This document shows, piece after piece, positions 1 to 7,375 of a stretch of DNA of 7,426 nucleotides. This DNA comes from JBIQLO01 sp044464175 (GTDB lineage Bacteria > Planctomycetota > Phycisphaerae > Tepidisphaerales > Tepidisphaeraceae): positions 1 through 7,426 of the forward strand of contig JBIQLO010000196.1 of the NCBI GenBank assembly GCA_044464175.1. Direction: 5' to 3'. Every line of letters begins with the position of its first letter. The first letter of the stretch is position 1. The notes below the pieces were generated by a model that saw nothing but the letters and a program-made list of their open reading frames with translations, ran no database searches and had not been told where the DNA came from. A program made the position numbers and the translations under genes.

Positions 1-1258
<1,258 letters not shown>

Positions 1259-1273
1259 GGGATCCGGGCGAGA

Positions 1274-1288
1274 GGCCTTGTCGAGGCC
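1274..1288 (+). terminator. Short hairpin just after mnmG, possible weak terminator
   Basis: GGCCT (1274-1278) and AGGCC (1284-1288) form a perfect 5-bp stem around the loop TGTCG, starting 16 bases after the mnmG stop. There is no T-run after it, so it is not a convincing intrinsic terminator. It could be a 3'-end stabilising hairpin or part of a Rho-dependent end, or it could be chance in GC-rich DNA. Confidence 0.25.
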
Positions 1289-1354
1289 GGTGACTCCAGG
1301 TGTCAGATGAACGGTGAACCCGGCCATCCATTGGACTCGGGTGAAAAGAAATAT

Positions 1355-1363
1355 TGTCAGACA
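1355..1363. promoter_or_regulatory. Putative operator 1 (TGTCAGACA palindrome)
   Basis: This is a perfect 4+1+4 palindrome with central A at 1359. It shares the core GTC-N-GAC with the longer palindrome centred 20 bases downstream, about two helical turns away. GntR-family repressors commonly bind short palindromes of this GT...AC form. Assignment to the adjacent regulator is inference from position and similarity. Confidence 0.5.
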
Positions 1364-1364
1364 C

Positions 1365-1392
1365 TTGCATTTATGGTCTGACCAATTATACT
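1365..1392 (+). promoter_or_regulatory. Putative sigma70-type promoter of the regulator operon
   Basis: A -10 element TATACT (1387-1392, 5 of 6 to TATAAT) lies 16 bases after a weak -35 element TTGCAT (1365-1370, 3 of 6 to TTGACA). Transcription would begin near 1399, giving a leader of about 40 bases before the ATG at 1438. The region is AT-rich compared with the coding DNA around it. The spacer contains the palindrome at 1374-1384, so a bound repressor would block RNA polymerase directly. The weak -35 match is the main doubt. Confidence 0.55.
1374..1384. promoter_or_regulatory. Putative operator 2 (TGGTCTGACCA palindrome) inside the promoter
   Basis: TGGTC-T-GACCA is a perfect 11-base palindrome placed between the proposed -35 and -10 hexamers. 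It has the TGGT-N3-ACCA form known for operators of GntR-family proteins such as FadR and PdhR. The gene immediately downstream encodes a protein with a GntR-type helix-turn-helix, so autorepression is the simplest reading. Confidence 0.6.
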
Positions 1393-1404
1393 TGGCTCAT
1401 CAAT

Positions 1405-1412
1405 TGTCTGGA
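1405..1412. promoter_or_regulatory. Putative operator half site (TGTCTGGA)
   Basis: TTGTCTGG repeats the left half of the upstream palindromes (TGTC-T-G) but lacks a matching right half. Its centre at 1409 lies 30 bases from the 1379 centre, near three helical turns, and just downstream of the predicted transcription start. It may be a weak auxiliary site for cooperative binding, or chance. Confidence 0.3.
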
Positions 1413-1437
1413 TTCTCGGATTCTTCGAGGACCAAAG

Positions 1438-2514
1438 ATGCGTAAAAGTCAGATGATTAGTGAGCGGATCATGGCCGATCTCCGGGAGGGGGTGTTCGGC
1501 CAGGAGGGGCGGCTGCCGCCGGAGGTGCAACTGGCGCGGCGGTATGAAACGAGCCGGAGCACGGTTCGAGAGGCGCTGTCACTGCTGTCTCACGAAAATC
1601 TGGTCGATCGGCGGCGGAAACGGGGGACCCATGCAACGATTCCATCGCATCGCAACAAGCGTGTCTTGCTGGCGTTGAACAACATCCAAAGCGTGCGCAC
1701 GGGGGATGATTATTATTACAACCGTCTATACCAGGGAATCCGGGAGGAGTTGGGAGAGACGTACGATCTGGAATTTGTCTTTAAGAAAAGCCTGGGTGAG
1801 TCGCCATCCCTGGCGGCGGCGGTGGGTGGGGTGATTTTTCCGCTGGCCGAGGCGCGGGAAGCGGAAGTGGTGATGCGGCTGGCGGCGGGGAAGGTTCCGG
1901 TCGTGGCGGTGAATTCCTCGCCGCGGGTGGAGGAGGTGGATTCGGTCTGCCACGATCATTTGTCGGCCGGGGTGCTGGCAACGCGGCATCTGGCGGAGGC
2001 GGGGTGCCGGCGGATCGCGTTCGTGGGGCTTCCCGAACATCGCTTGTCGGCGTGGGAGCGTTACAAGGGGTATCGCTCTGTGCTGTTGCAGCGTGACCTG
2101 GAGATTGACCCGTCGTTGCATCTCATTGTGGATGATTATTTTGAAACGTGCGGATATGAAGCGGGGCAGCGGCTTCTGCGGATGCCGCACCTCCCCGACG
2201 GTGTGTGCGTGGTGAGCGATTATCTGCTGGTGGGGCTGATGCGGGCGCTGCTGGAGGCGGGGATGGAGGTGCCGGAGCAAATTCGCTGCATCGGGTACGG
2301 GGACTATCCGATCGGGCGTTTTTATCACCCCACGCTTTCCACCATTCGGACCGACATTGTCGCGTGCGGCCGGCAGGCGGCAGCGCTGCTGAAGCGCCGG
2401 ATGGGGGCGGGCGCGGATGATCCGGTGACGCGTCTTGAGATTCCGGTTGAACTGTTGCCTCGGGAATCGACGGCCGTCCGCGGGCGGACCGTCGTCCGAC
2501 GCGACGCGGTATGA
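1438..2514 (+). CDS. GntR-HTH / LacI-sensor transcriptional regulator
   Basis: This 358-residue protein joins a GntR-type winged helix-turn-helix to a LacI/periplasmic-binding-protein-like effector domain, the architecture of AraR-type sugar repressors. The DNA-binding part is residues 1-70, with the family pattern LPPEVQLARRYETSRSTVRE (26-45) and a basic wing around RRRKRGTH. The sensor domain spans about 78-335 and shows the usual landmarks: GVIFPL, VPVVAVNSS, GVLATRHLAEAGCRRIAFVG, YKGYRSVL, PDGVCVVSD, IRCIGYGDYPIG and HPTLSTIRTD. The ATG at 1438 is chosen because GAGGA (1427-1431) sits six bases upstream; an in-frame TTG at 1354 would add 28 residues unlike the family and run through the promoter. 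It probably binds a mono- or oligosaccharide and represses its own operon through the palindromes at 1355-1412. The effector cannot be inferred. The stop codon lies within the Shine-Dalgarno of the next gene, implying coupled translation. Confidence 0.93.
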   Translation: MRKSQMISERIMADLREGVFGQEGRLPPEVQLARRYETSRSTVREALSLLSHENLVDRRRKRGTHATIPSHRNKRVLLALNNIQSVRTGDDYYYNRLYQGIREELGETYDLEFVFKKSLGESPSLAAAVGGVIFPLAEAREAEVVMRLAAGKVPVVAVNSSPRVEEVDSVCHDHLSAGVLATRHLAEAGCRRIAFVGLPEHRLSAWERYKGYRSVLLQRDLEIDPSLHLIVDDYFETCGYEAGQRLLRMPHLPDGVCVVSDYLLVGLMRALLEAGMEVPEQIRCIGYGDYPIGRFYHPTLSTIRTDIVACGRQAAALLKRRMGAGADDPVTRLEIPVELLPRESTAVRGRTVVRRDAV

Positions 2515-2520
2515 GGAGGA
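2513..2520 (+). promoter_or_regulatory. Shine-Dalgarno of the pseudopilin gene, overlapping the regulator stop
   Basis: GAGGAGGA overlaps the last two bases of the regulator's TGA stop and ends four bases before the ATG at 2525. This supports the 2525 start and translational coupling to the regulator. Confidence 0.7.
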
Positions 2521-2524
2521 TGTC

Positions 2525-3301
2525 ATGGTCAGCCATTGCACGATTGGCCGGCTGGGGACGGGCGCCTCGAAAGGGCGGGAGGGGTCAATGGCCGGTCCTG
2601 CGGGTTTTACGCTTGTAGAATTGCTGGTGGTCATCGGGATCATAGCAATTCTTATAGCAATGTTGCTGCCGGCGCTGACGCGCGCGCGGGAATCAGCGCA
2701 GTCGCTTGTCTGCCTGAGCAACCTGCGGACGCAGGGGCAGTTCCTGCAACTCTACCTCCAGGACAGCCGGGGTTTCATCGCGCCGCCCGTCCGGGACGCC
2801 GGGAGCGTCTATGGCAACGCGCTGGCGCGGTCGCACTGGTGGTATCTTTTGAAATACGGGATTCACCTGGTCGATTTGACCGATCCCATCGACGATTCCG
2901 GGCAGAGCGTCATGCGCTGCCCGTCGGACACGCACCCTTACCCGGCCCGGTTACAAAACAACGTGCCCAAGGAGTATTACAAAAAGGTGCTGGCCACCAG
3001 CTACGGGGTGAACGGGAATCTCACATACGGAACCGTTTTCCGGATCAACCAGGTTCATTCCCCCTCGACGAAGATCTATGTGGCCGATTCCGTTTATGTG
3101 CCCGGCGGCTCGACGGACGGGATTCGCGTCTTTCCGCAAAGCAGCCGCGCTTTGCAGCTGGATTCGTTTCGCAGCGGCATCGGATTCCGCCATAGCAAGG
3201 GATACAACGCCTTGTTTTTTGACGGACACGCGGAGCACATTCAACCACCGGGGCCATTGAATGTCGGCACGGGCACGAATGCCTGGCGGCCGGATTACTG
3301 A
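2525..3301 (+). CDS. Prepilin-like protein with type IV N-methylation motif and H-X9-DG domain
   Basis: The 258-residue product is a type IV pilin/pseudopilin-like protein of the PVC-type H-X9-DG family. With the ATG at 2525 the leader is 27 residues, and the prepilin peptidase site is G27|F28 with the essential E+5 (FTLVE, 28-32). The hydrophobic helix LLVVIGIIAILIAMLLPAL is followed by TRARES, the usual start of the globular part. Near the C-terminus, His223 and Asp233-Gly234 form H-X9-DG (HSKGYNALFFDG). Such proteins are taken to be processed by a PilD-like peptidase and exported by a type II/IV pilus-like machine, but individual roles are mostly unknown. A second ATG at 2588, with GGGAGG five bases upstream, would give a six-residue leader (MAGPAG); both starts are plausible. 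It lies between a sugar-type regulator and a secreted glycosidase, which suggests a role in glycan binding or surface assembly. No peptidase or assembly ATPase gene is in the window. Confidence 0.92.
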   Translation: MVSHCTIGRLGTGASKGREGSMAGPAGFTLVELLVVIGIIAILIAMLLPALTRARESAQSLVCLSNLRTQGQFLQLYLQDSRGFIAPPVRDAGSVYGNALARSHWWYLLKYGIHLVDLTDPIDDSGQSVMRCPSDTHPYPARLQNNVPKEYYKKVLATSYGVNGNLTYGTVFRINQVHSPSTKIYVADSVYVPGGSTDGIRVFPQSSRALQLDSFRSGIGFRHSKGYNALFFDGHAEHIQPPGPLNVGTGTNAWRPDY

Positions 3302-3388
3302 GAACGAAGCATTACTGCTCTTCCGATGCGCTATGCGGCGGGAGTCAAGAAGCACCCGCGCGTGGTTATGGGTACAAGGTGAATTTCA

Positions 3389-3402
3389 GGGGAGGACAGG
3401 AG
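3389..3402 (+). promoter_or_regulatory. Two overlapping ribosome-binding options for the glycosidase gene
   Basis: GGGGAGGA (3389-3396) is well placed for a GTG start at 3402, while AGGAG (3398-3402) lies eight bases before the ATG at 3411. The two starts are in frame and differ by three residues, both leaving the signal peptide intact. Confidence 0.55.
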
Positions 3403-3410
3403 TGAAGCAT

Positions 3411-5672
3411 ATGTCTGGATACTGGCGAGGGATGCGGTATTGCGGGGCGGTCGTACTGGCGGCGGGGTTGTGGTGCGGGGTTGCCGCCGGGGCAACGAAG
3501 AATGAATTGAAGAACGGCGATTTCTCGGCCGCCACGGCGAGCGGCGCGCCGGCGGGATGGAAGTGGGGGGTGCGGGATGGGCATCCCACCTGCCGCGCGG
3601 TCGACGACGCCCAGGGGCCGCGCGTGGTGATGGAAGTGAAGGCGGAGGATGAGGCGCGGTTCAGTCAGAGCTTGTCGCTTCCTGCCGAGCATTACTATAC
3701 CTTCCGCTGTGAATACCGGATCACTTCGCAGGGGCCGATGTTGCCGAACGTGGCCGTGCGCATTGCCGCCCAGACCAAAAAAGGGCTGTGGCGGATATGG
3801 GCCTATTCCAAGCCCTCGCCGTCGAAGGACTGGCGGCCGTTGGAGCTGGAGTTCCTGGTGCCCAGCGACATCACGGAACGCCATGTCGGTCTTACTTACT
3901 TTGTAAATCCCAACCGTAATGCGGGTACAATTGAGTTGCGGAACGTCGAGGTGGCCGAAAAGCCATTGACGGATTATCAGCGCAAGCATGCCTATAAAGC
4001 GTCGGACGGGAGCGTTTATTTTCCGCAACAGGCCGAGCCGACGCCGTCCGATCCCGCGCTTCCGAAAGCGGTGGCGGCCCAGCCGCTGTTCTGGTGGACG
4101 GGTGCGGACGCCGACGGGGTTGGGCCGCAGGAAGTCCCGGATGTGAAGCGGATCAATCGGCCCGTGGTGTTGCCGTTGGCGGGCGGAGGGGATGCATCGA
4201 CCGTGCTGGTGTTGCAGGCCCTCAAACCCCTTAAAGGCCTGAGCGTTCACTTGAGCGGCGTGCCGTCGTCGATGGTGGCGACGCTGAAGCGCGTGGATGT
4301 GTGGCGGCAGCGGGTTGGATTCCGCAGTGGTTTTTACACGGAAACGCCCGAACGGTTGCTGGATTTGCCATCGTCGATGGAACTGGCGGCCGGGCAGCGC
4401 CTACAACTGTTTCTTCGCGTGAAGACCGGTACGTCGGCCAAGCCCGGGAGGCATTCCCTCGCGATCACGGTTGAGCGGGAGGGGCGGGCGATTTTCCAGA
4501 CGCCCGTTGAAGTCCGGGTCCAGCCGATTGTCCTGGCGGCCGATGCGTCTCAGCCGGTGTGGGGTTTGTATCCCGATCCGGGCCGGTGGAAGAATTTCAC
4601 GCCGGAGGCGATGGACCGGGAATTGAAATGGCTGCATGAGTGCGGGATTCGCACGCTCCTGCTGTATATGCCGCTGGATCGCATCGCCGCCGACAAGCCG
4701 TTGAGCGATGACAATCTCACCGCCGCCCGTGCCCATTGGCGCACGGCGCTGAATGAGTGGGGCGATCGCTACATGGATCATTTCATTAAGACCGGTTTCG
4801 GTCCTGTCTGGGTGTGCAACGTGCAGAGCCTTCCCCGCACACTGGCCCGTGTTGCGGGGCTGAAGGCGATGGGGGAGGAAGATCGGGGAGAGTACAACCC
4901 GCGACTTCTGCGGTATATCCGAGCGTATCTCGAGGTGATTGAGCAGGTGCGCCGCCAGCGGAATTGGCCGGAGTTTTACTACCATCTTGTGGATGAGCCG
5001 GGGAGCGGGACGAATGTCACGGCCGTGGCCGAATACAGCGTTCTGCGGGATTTGAATCTGAAGGGGTATACGACGGCGAACCAGGCGACGGTGGTGCGGG
5101 ATTTCCGGGACAGTGTCGACCTGTTCGCCATTTCCAACGGTGTGTTCGCCAATCCCGCGGAGTTGGCGCGCCTCCAGGGATGGTTGGCAGGCTATCCCAA
5201 CGCCCAGCTCTGGTGGTATGGGGCGGCCGGCACCTACAGCGGACAGGATGGCCGCATCAACAAAAATCGCTTCGGCATGGGATTCTTCACCTGGCTCGTG
5301 GGCGCTAAAGGAGCGTTCCTGTGGACCTATCAACGGGTCAGCGGCAGCCCGTTCGACGACTTTGACGGGAGCCACATGGATGCCTGCCTGACGTATCCGC
5401 CGGAGGACCCGGCGCAGCGCTATTCCGGCGAGGCGGTCAGCACGCTTCAATGGGAAGGGGTGCGCGACGGTATGACCGACTACCGCTATCTGCAATTGTT
5501 GGATCAGCGCCTGGCGGCTCATCGCGGCCAGGAGGCCGCCCTTAAAATTGAGGCGGAGGTGGAGGCGTTGCGCAAGGAGATCTGGAAACATCCAACGGGA
5601 GGTGTTTCCAACCGGACATTGGATGGATGGCGCGCGAAGGTGGCCGGATGGATCGTGGCGCTGGGATCGTAA
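3411..5672 (+). CDS. Secreted GH123/DUF4091-like glycoside hydrolase with N-terminal carbohydrate-binding-like domain
   Basis: This is a 753-residue protein from the ATG at 3411, or three longer from the GTG at 3402. Residues 1-28 form a signal peptide: Arg residues, a hydrophobic core (CGAVVLAAGLWCGVAA) and an AGA cleavage site. Residues 30-190 look like a beta-sandwich carbohydrate-binding module (NGDF...GW start, ITSQGPMLPNV, YFVNPNRNAGTIELRNVEV). Residues 225-380 form a second beta-rich domain. From about 380 (PVWGLYPDPGRW) to 715 comes a TIM-barrel-like region ending in the DUF4091/GH123 signature EGVRDGMTDYRYL (682-694). HLVDEP puts an adjacent Asp528-Glu529 at the position expected for the GH123 catalytic pair, which acts by substrate-assisted hydrolysis of beta-GalNAc. 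That substrate is known for characterised GH123 enzymes and is only a guess here, because most DUF4091 relatives are untested. It would act in the periplasm or outside the cell. It is followed 14 bases later by the next gene. Confidence 0.87.
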   Translation: MSGYWRGMRYCGAVVLAAGLWCGVAAGATKNELKNGDFSAATASGAPAGWKWGVRDGHPTCRAVDDAQGPRVVMEVKAEDEARFSQSLSLPAEHYYTFRCEYRITSQGPMLPNVAVRIAAQTKKGLWRIWAYSKPSPSKDWRPLELEFLVPSDITERHVGLTYFVNPNRNAGTIELRNVEVAEKPLTDYQRKHAYKASDGSVYFPQQAEPTPSDPALPKAVAAQPLFWWTGADADGVGPQEVPDVKRINRPVVLPLAGGGDASTVLVLQALKPLKGLSVHLSGVPSSMVATLKRVDVWRQRVGFRSGFYTETPERLLDLPSSMELAAGQRLQLFLRVKTGTSAKPGRHSLAITVEREGRAIFQTPVEVRVQPIVLAADASQPVWGLYPDPGRWKNFTPEAMDRELKWLHECGIRTLLLYMPLDRIAADKPLSDDNLTAARAHWRTALNEWGDRYMDHFIKTGFGPVWVCNVQSLPRTLARVAGLKAMGEEDRGEYNPRLLRYIRAYLEVIEQVRRQRNWPEFYYHLVDEPGSGTNVTAVAEYSVLRDLNLKGYTTANQATVVRDFRDSVDLFAISNGVFANPAELARLQGWLAGYPNAQLWWYGAAGTYSGQDGRINKNRFGMGFFTWLVGAKGAFLWTYQRVSGSPFDDFDGSHMDACLTYPPEDPAQRYSGEAVSTLQWEGVRDGMTDYRYLQLLDQRLAAHRGQEAALKIEAEVEALRKEIWKHPTGGVSNRTLDGWRAKVAGWIVALGS

Positions 5673-5686
5673 AACAGGATAGTCCC

Positions 5687-6952
5687 ATGGAGTCGGAATT
5701 GAATGAGGACCGGTTGCGGGAGGCGATGCTGCGGGCGTGCCGGTGGCTGGTGGACGTGGCGCAGGTGAAGACGGCGGACATTCCGCCGGAACAGAACGGG
5801 CGCAACCATCGCCACCGCACGTGGCGCGGTGCGATTCGCGGCGAGTATTCCGTGGCCGACCGGCAATGGGGATTCTTCTGCCCCGTCTGGCATACCGGGC
5901 AGGCAATCAAGGCGCTGGCGATGGCGTATAGGCTGGCGGGGGAACCCTGGCTTCTTGAGGCGGCGGAGTTGTCGGCGTCATTCATCAGCGCCGAGCAGAA
6001 CGTGGATGATGGGTCCGACGATTTCGGGTTGATCCATGCCTATGAGGATTTTGGAGACCGGATCAACACCAGCGCGGTGCTGGAGGCGCTGGACGGGCTG
6101 TTTGAATTGAGCGAGGTCACCGGCGCCATGAAATATCGCCGCCAGGCGCTGGCCGCCCTGCGGTGGGTAGCGCGCAAGGCGTACATTCCCGGGCAGGGAT
6201 TGATGCGCGATGTGTATGATCCTGAGGCGAAGCGGTTCGTGGAGGTTCCCGAATGGGTGGAGCATAAACTTTCGGCGCTGGGGCGGCCGCTGATTGACGA
6301 TGCGGTGTTTCTCACGGGATATAAATTGACGGGGGAGGAGATGTTCCGGAGGATTTTCTTTGAGACGGCTGCCCGGCTGCTGGCGACGGAAAACCCGGCC
6401 GGCAACTGGATCGGTTTTGGCCCGTGCAATCCGCAAAAGGGATACATCCATCCGCGGCACGCGTATTGGTGGGGCAGGCCAATGATCCGGGCATGGCAGG
6501 CCGGCGCGGATGAGAAATACCTCGCCTGCGCCCGGCGGTCGGCCGACTGGTATGTGCGGGCGTTGCGCGCTGACGGCGGGCTGATTCGCAACACTTATGG
6601 CGATTTCAACACCGACAGCTTCGGCCACGCAACCAGCGGATCGGCCTGCGCGGCGATCTTCATGCAGGATCTGATGGAGGCTACGGGAGCGGTGGATTAC
6701 CAAGAACCGGCCGAGCGGGCGCTGCGCTTCTGCCTGGACATGCAGCTCGGCATGGCGGGGGACCCCAATCTCAAGGGGGTCGTCCTGGAAAAGGTGCTCC
6801 CGCCCGATGGCACGGACCGCCATCCCTACTACATCCGCGACCTGGGGACGATTTTCTTCATTCAGGCGGCGGCCGGGGCGCTGGCGCGGAGGGGGATTAC
6901 AGCTTTTCGGCGTAGTAGGCCAGATGCGAAGGCACGGGGTAGTGTTTCATGA
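5687..6952 (+). CDS. Six-hairpin (alpha/alpha)6-type glycosidase/epimerase-like protein
   Basis: The 421-residue protein has no signal peptide, so it is probably cytoplasmic. The ATG at 5687 is chosen because AGGA (5676-5679) sits seven bases before it and it follows the previous stop by 14 bases. The chain shows repeated helical pairs with aromatic and acidic loop motifs typical of six-hairpin glycosidases: WHTGQAIKAL (W68), VDDGSDDFG (from D107), INTSAVLEALDGLFELSEVTG, LIDDAVFLTGY (D204-D205), YWWGRPMIRAW (W261-W262), DSFGHATSGSA (D310, H314) and YYIRDLGTIFF. These recall GH88/GH105 unsaturated uronyl hydrolases and C5-epimerase-like folds, but no family-defining motif lets me choose. Substrate and reaction are unknown; processing of a product released by the upstream hydrolase is an inference. 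The last 18 residues (404-421) are encoded across the opposing gene and look like an appended Arg-rich tail. Confidence 0.78.
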   Translation: MESELNEDRLREAMLRACRWLVDVAQVKTADIPPEQNGRNHRHRTWRGAIRGEYSVADRQWGFFCPVWHTGQAIKALAMAYRLAGEPWLLEAAELSASFISAEQNVDDGSDDFGLIHAYEDFGDRINTSAVLEALDGLFELSEVTGAMKYRRQALAALRWVARKAYIPGQGLMRDVYDPEAKRFVEVPEWVEHKLSALGRPLIDDAVFLTGYKLTGEEMFRRIFFETAARLLATENPAGNWIGFGPCNPQKGYIHPRHAYWWGRPMIRAWQAGADEKYLACARRSADWYVRALRADGGLIRNTYGDFNTDSFGHATSGSACAAIFMQDLMEATGAVDYQEPAERALRFCLDMQLGMAGDPNLKGVVLEKVLPPDGTDRHPYYIRDLGTIFFIQAAAGALARRGITAFRRSRPDAKARGSVS

Positions 6953-7364
6953 GGAATTCGCGCAGCTGCGTGCGTTCGGCTATGAGGAAATGGACCGGCT
7001 CGCCGAATTTGCGGGTGGTGAAGTTGAGGGCGCGGATCAGCTCGTCGGCGCTGGTGGCCATGTGGAGCTGGTCGTCTTTCTCGAACATGGGCAGTGTGTG
7101 AAACTGCCAGGCCTGCCGCTTGTTGAGGTGGCGGAGGCAATCGACGTCGATCTCCTGCTGGCGGAGGTCCACGGTGCCGGCCAGGCGGATGTACTGCTGG
7201 ACCCAGGCATCTTCGACGGCCTTGGAGTCGATCCCATAGAGCCGCTCGGCCAGGTCGCCGAAGGGGCGGCCGACGGTCTTTTGCACCTTGAGAATGTGCT
7301 CCACCTGTCGGGGGGTGAGCACGCCCTGTTCGACCAATAATTCACCAATCTGAATGCCTTGCAA
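6897..7364 (-). CDS. Stand-alone MshEN (GspE/PilB N-terminal) domain protein
   Basis: This 155-residue protein consists only of the N-terminal domain found on type II secretion and type IV pilus ATPases (T2SSE_N/MshEN); Walker motifs are absent. Residues 5-28 (QIGELLVEQG...LKVQ) match the 24-residue MshEN motif. A five-residue spacer KTVGR and a second, looser copy (34-57, PFGDLAERLYG...VQQ) follow, which is the tandem layout of c-di-GMP-binding MshEN domains. The first residue of each copy, usually Arg, is Gln or Pro here, so nucleotide binding is doubtful. The rest (to LREFLMKHYPVP) is an alpha/beta part. The only usable starts are GTG (7367) and TTG (7364), because an in-frame stop lies at 7395-7397. 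GGAGG (7369-7373) is one base from GTG but four from TTG, so TTG is preferred. The gene converges on the operon and overlaps its last gene by 56 bases. It may be a signalling or adaptor protein; its partner is unknown. Confidence 0.82.
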   Translation of the reverse strand: MQGIQIGELLVEQGVLTPRQVEHILKVQKTVGRPFGDLAERLYGIDSKAVEDAWVQQYIRLAGTVDLRQQEIDVDCLRHLNKRQAWQFHTLPMFEKDDQLHMATSADELIRALNFTTRKFGEPVHFLIAERTQLREFLMKHYPVPSHLAYYAEKL

Positions 7365-7368
7365 CACG

Positions 7369-7373
7369 CCTCC
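7369..7373 (-). promoter_or_regulatory. Shine-Dalgarno that decides the MshEN gene start
   Basis: GGAGG on the - strand lies four bases before the TTG at 7364 and only one before the GTG at 7367, favouring the rare TTG start. Confidence 0.55.
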
Positions 7374-7375
7374 GT

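Noticed and set aside
1264..1335. Other small inverted repeats after mnmG (CCGG pairs, TGAC...GTCA)
   Set aside because: The arms are four bases and not followed by a T-run, as expected by chance in this composition.
1354..1437. TTG start adding 28 residues to the regulator
   Set aside because: The added residues do not resemble the GntR family and would be encoded over the promoter and operators. The ATG at 1438 has a well-spaced GAGGA.
1726..2721. Long - strand open frame opposite the regulator and pseudopilin
   Set aside because: It would cross the junction of two well-supported genes and has low-complexity Arg/His/Pro composition with no recognisable motif.
3261..3410. Upstream extension of the glycosidase gene into the pseudopilin's 3' end
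   Set aside because: It would add 50 residues in front of a clear signal peptide. Good ribosome-binding sites support starts at 3402 or 3411.
3302..3410. Possible internal promoter or terminator between pseudopilin and glycosidase genes
   Set aside because: I found no convincing -35/-10 pair, no palindrome like those at 1355-1412, and no stem followed by a T-run. Read-through from the upstream promoter is simpler, although a weak promoter cannot be excluded.
4401..5906. Long - strand open frame (about 500 codons) opposite the GH123-like and six-hairpin genes
   Set aside because: It is rich in Pro, Arg and His with no domain-like pattern, which is the usual mirror of a GC-rich coding strand. 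The + strand frames carry clear motifs, signal peptide and ribosome-binding sites.
6807..7340. + strand open frame opposite the MshEN gene
   Set aside because: It mirrors the MshEN codons and lacks a family pattern, whereas the - strand product matches a known domain along its whole length.
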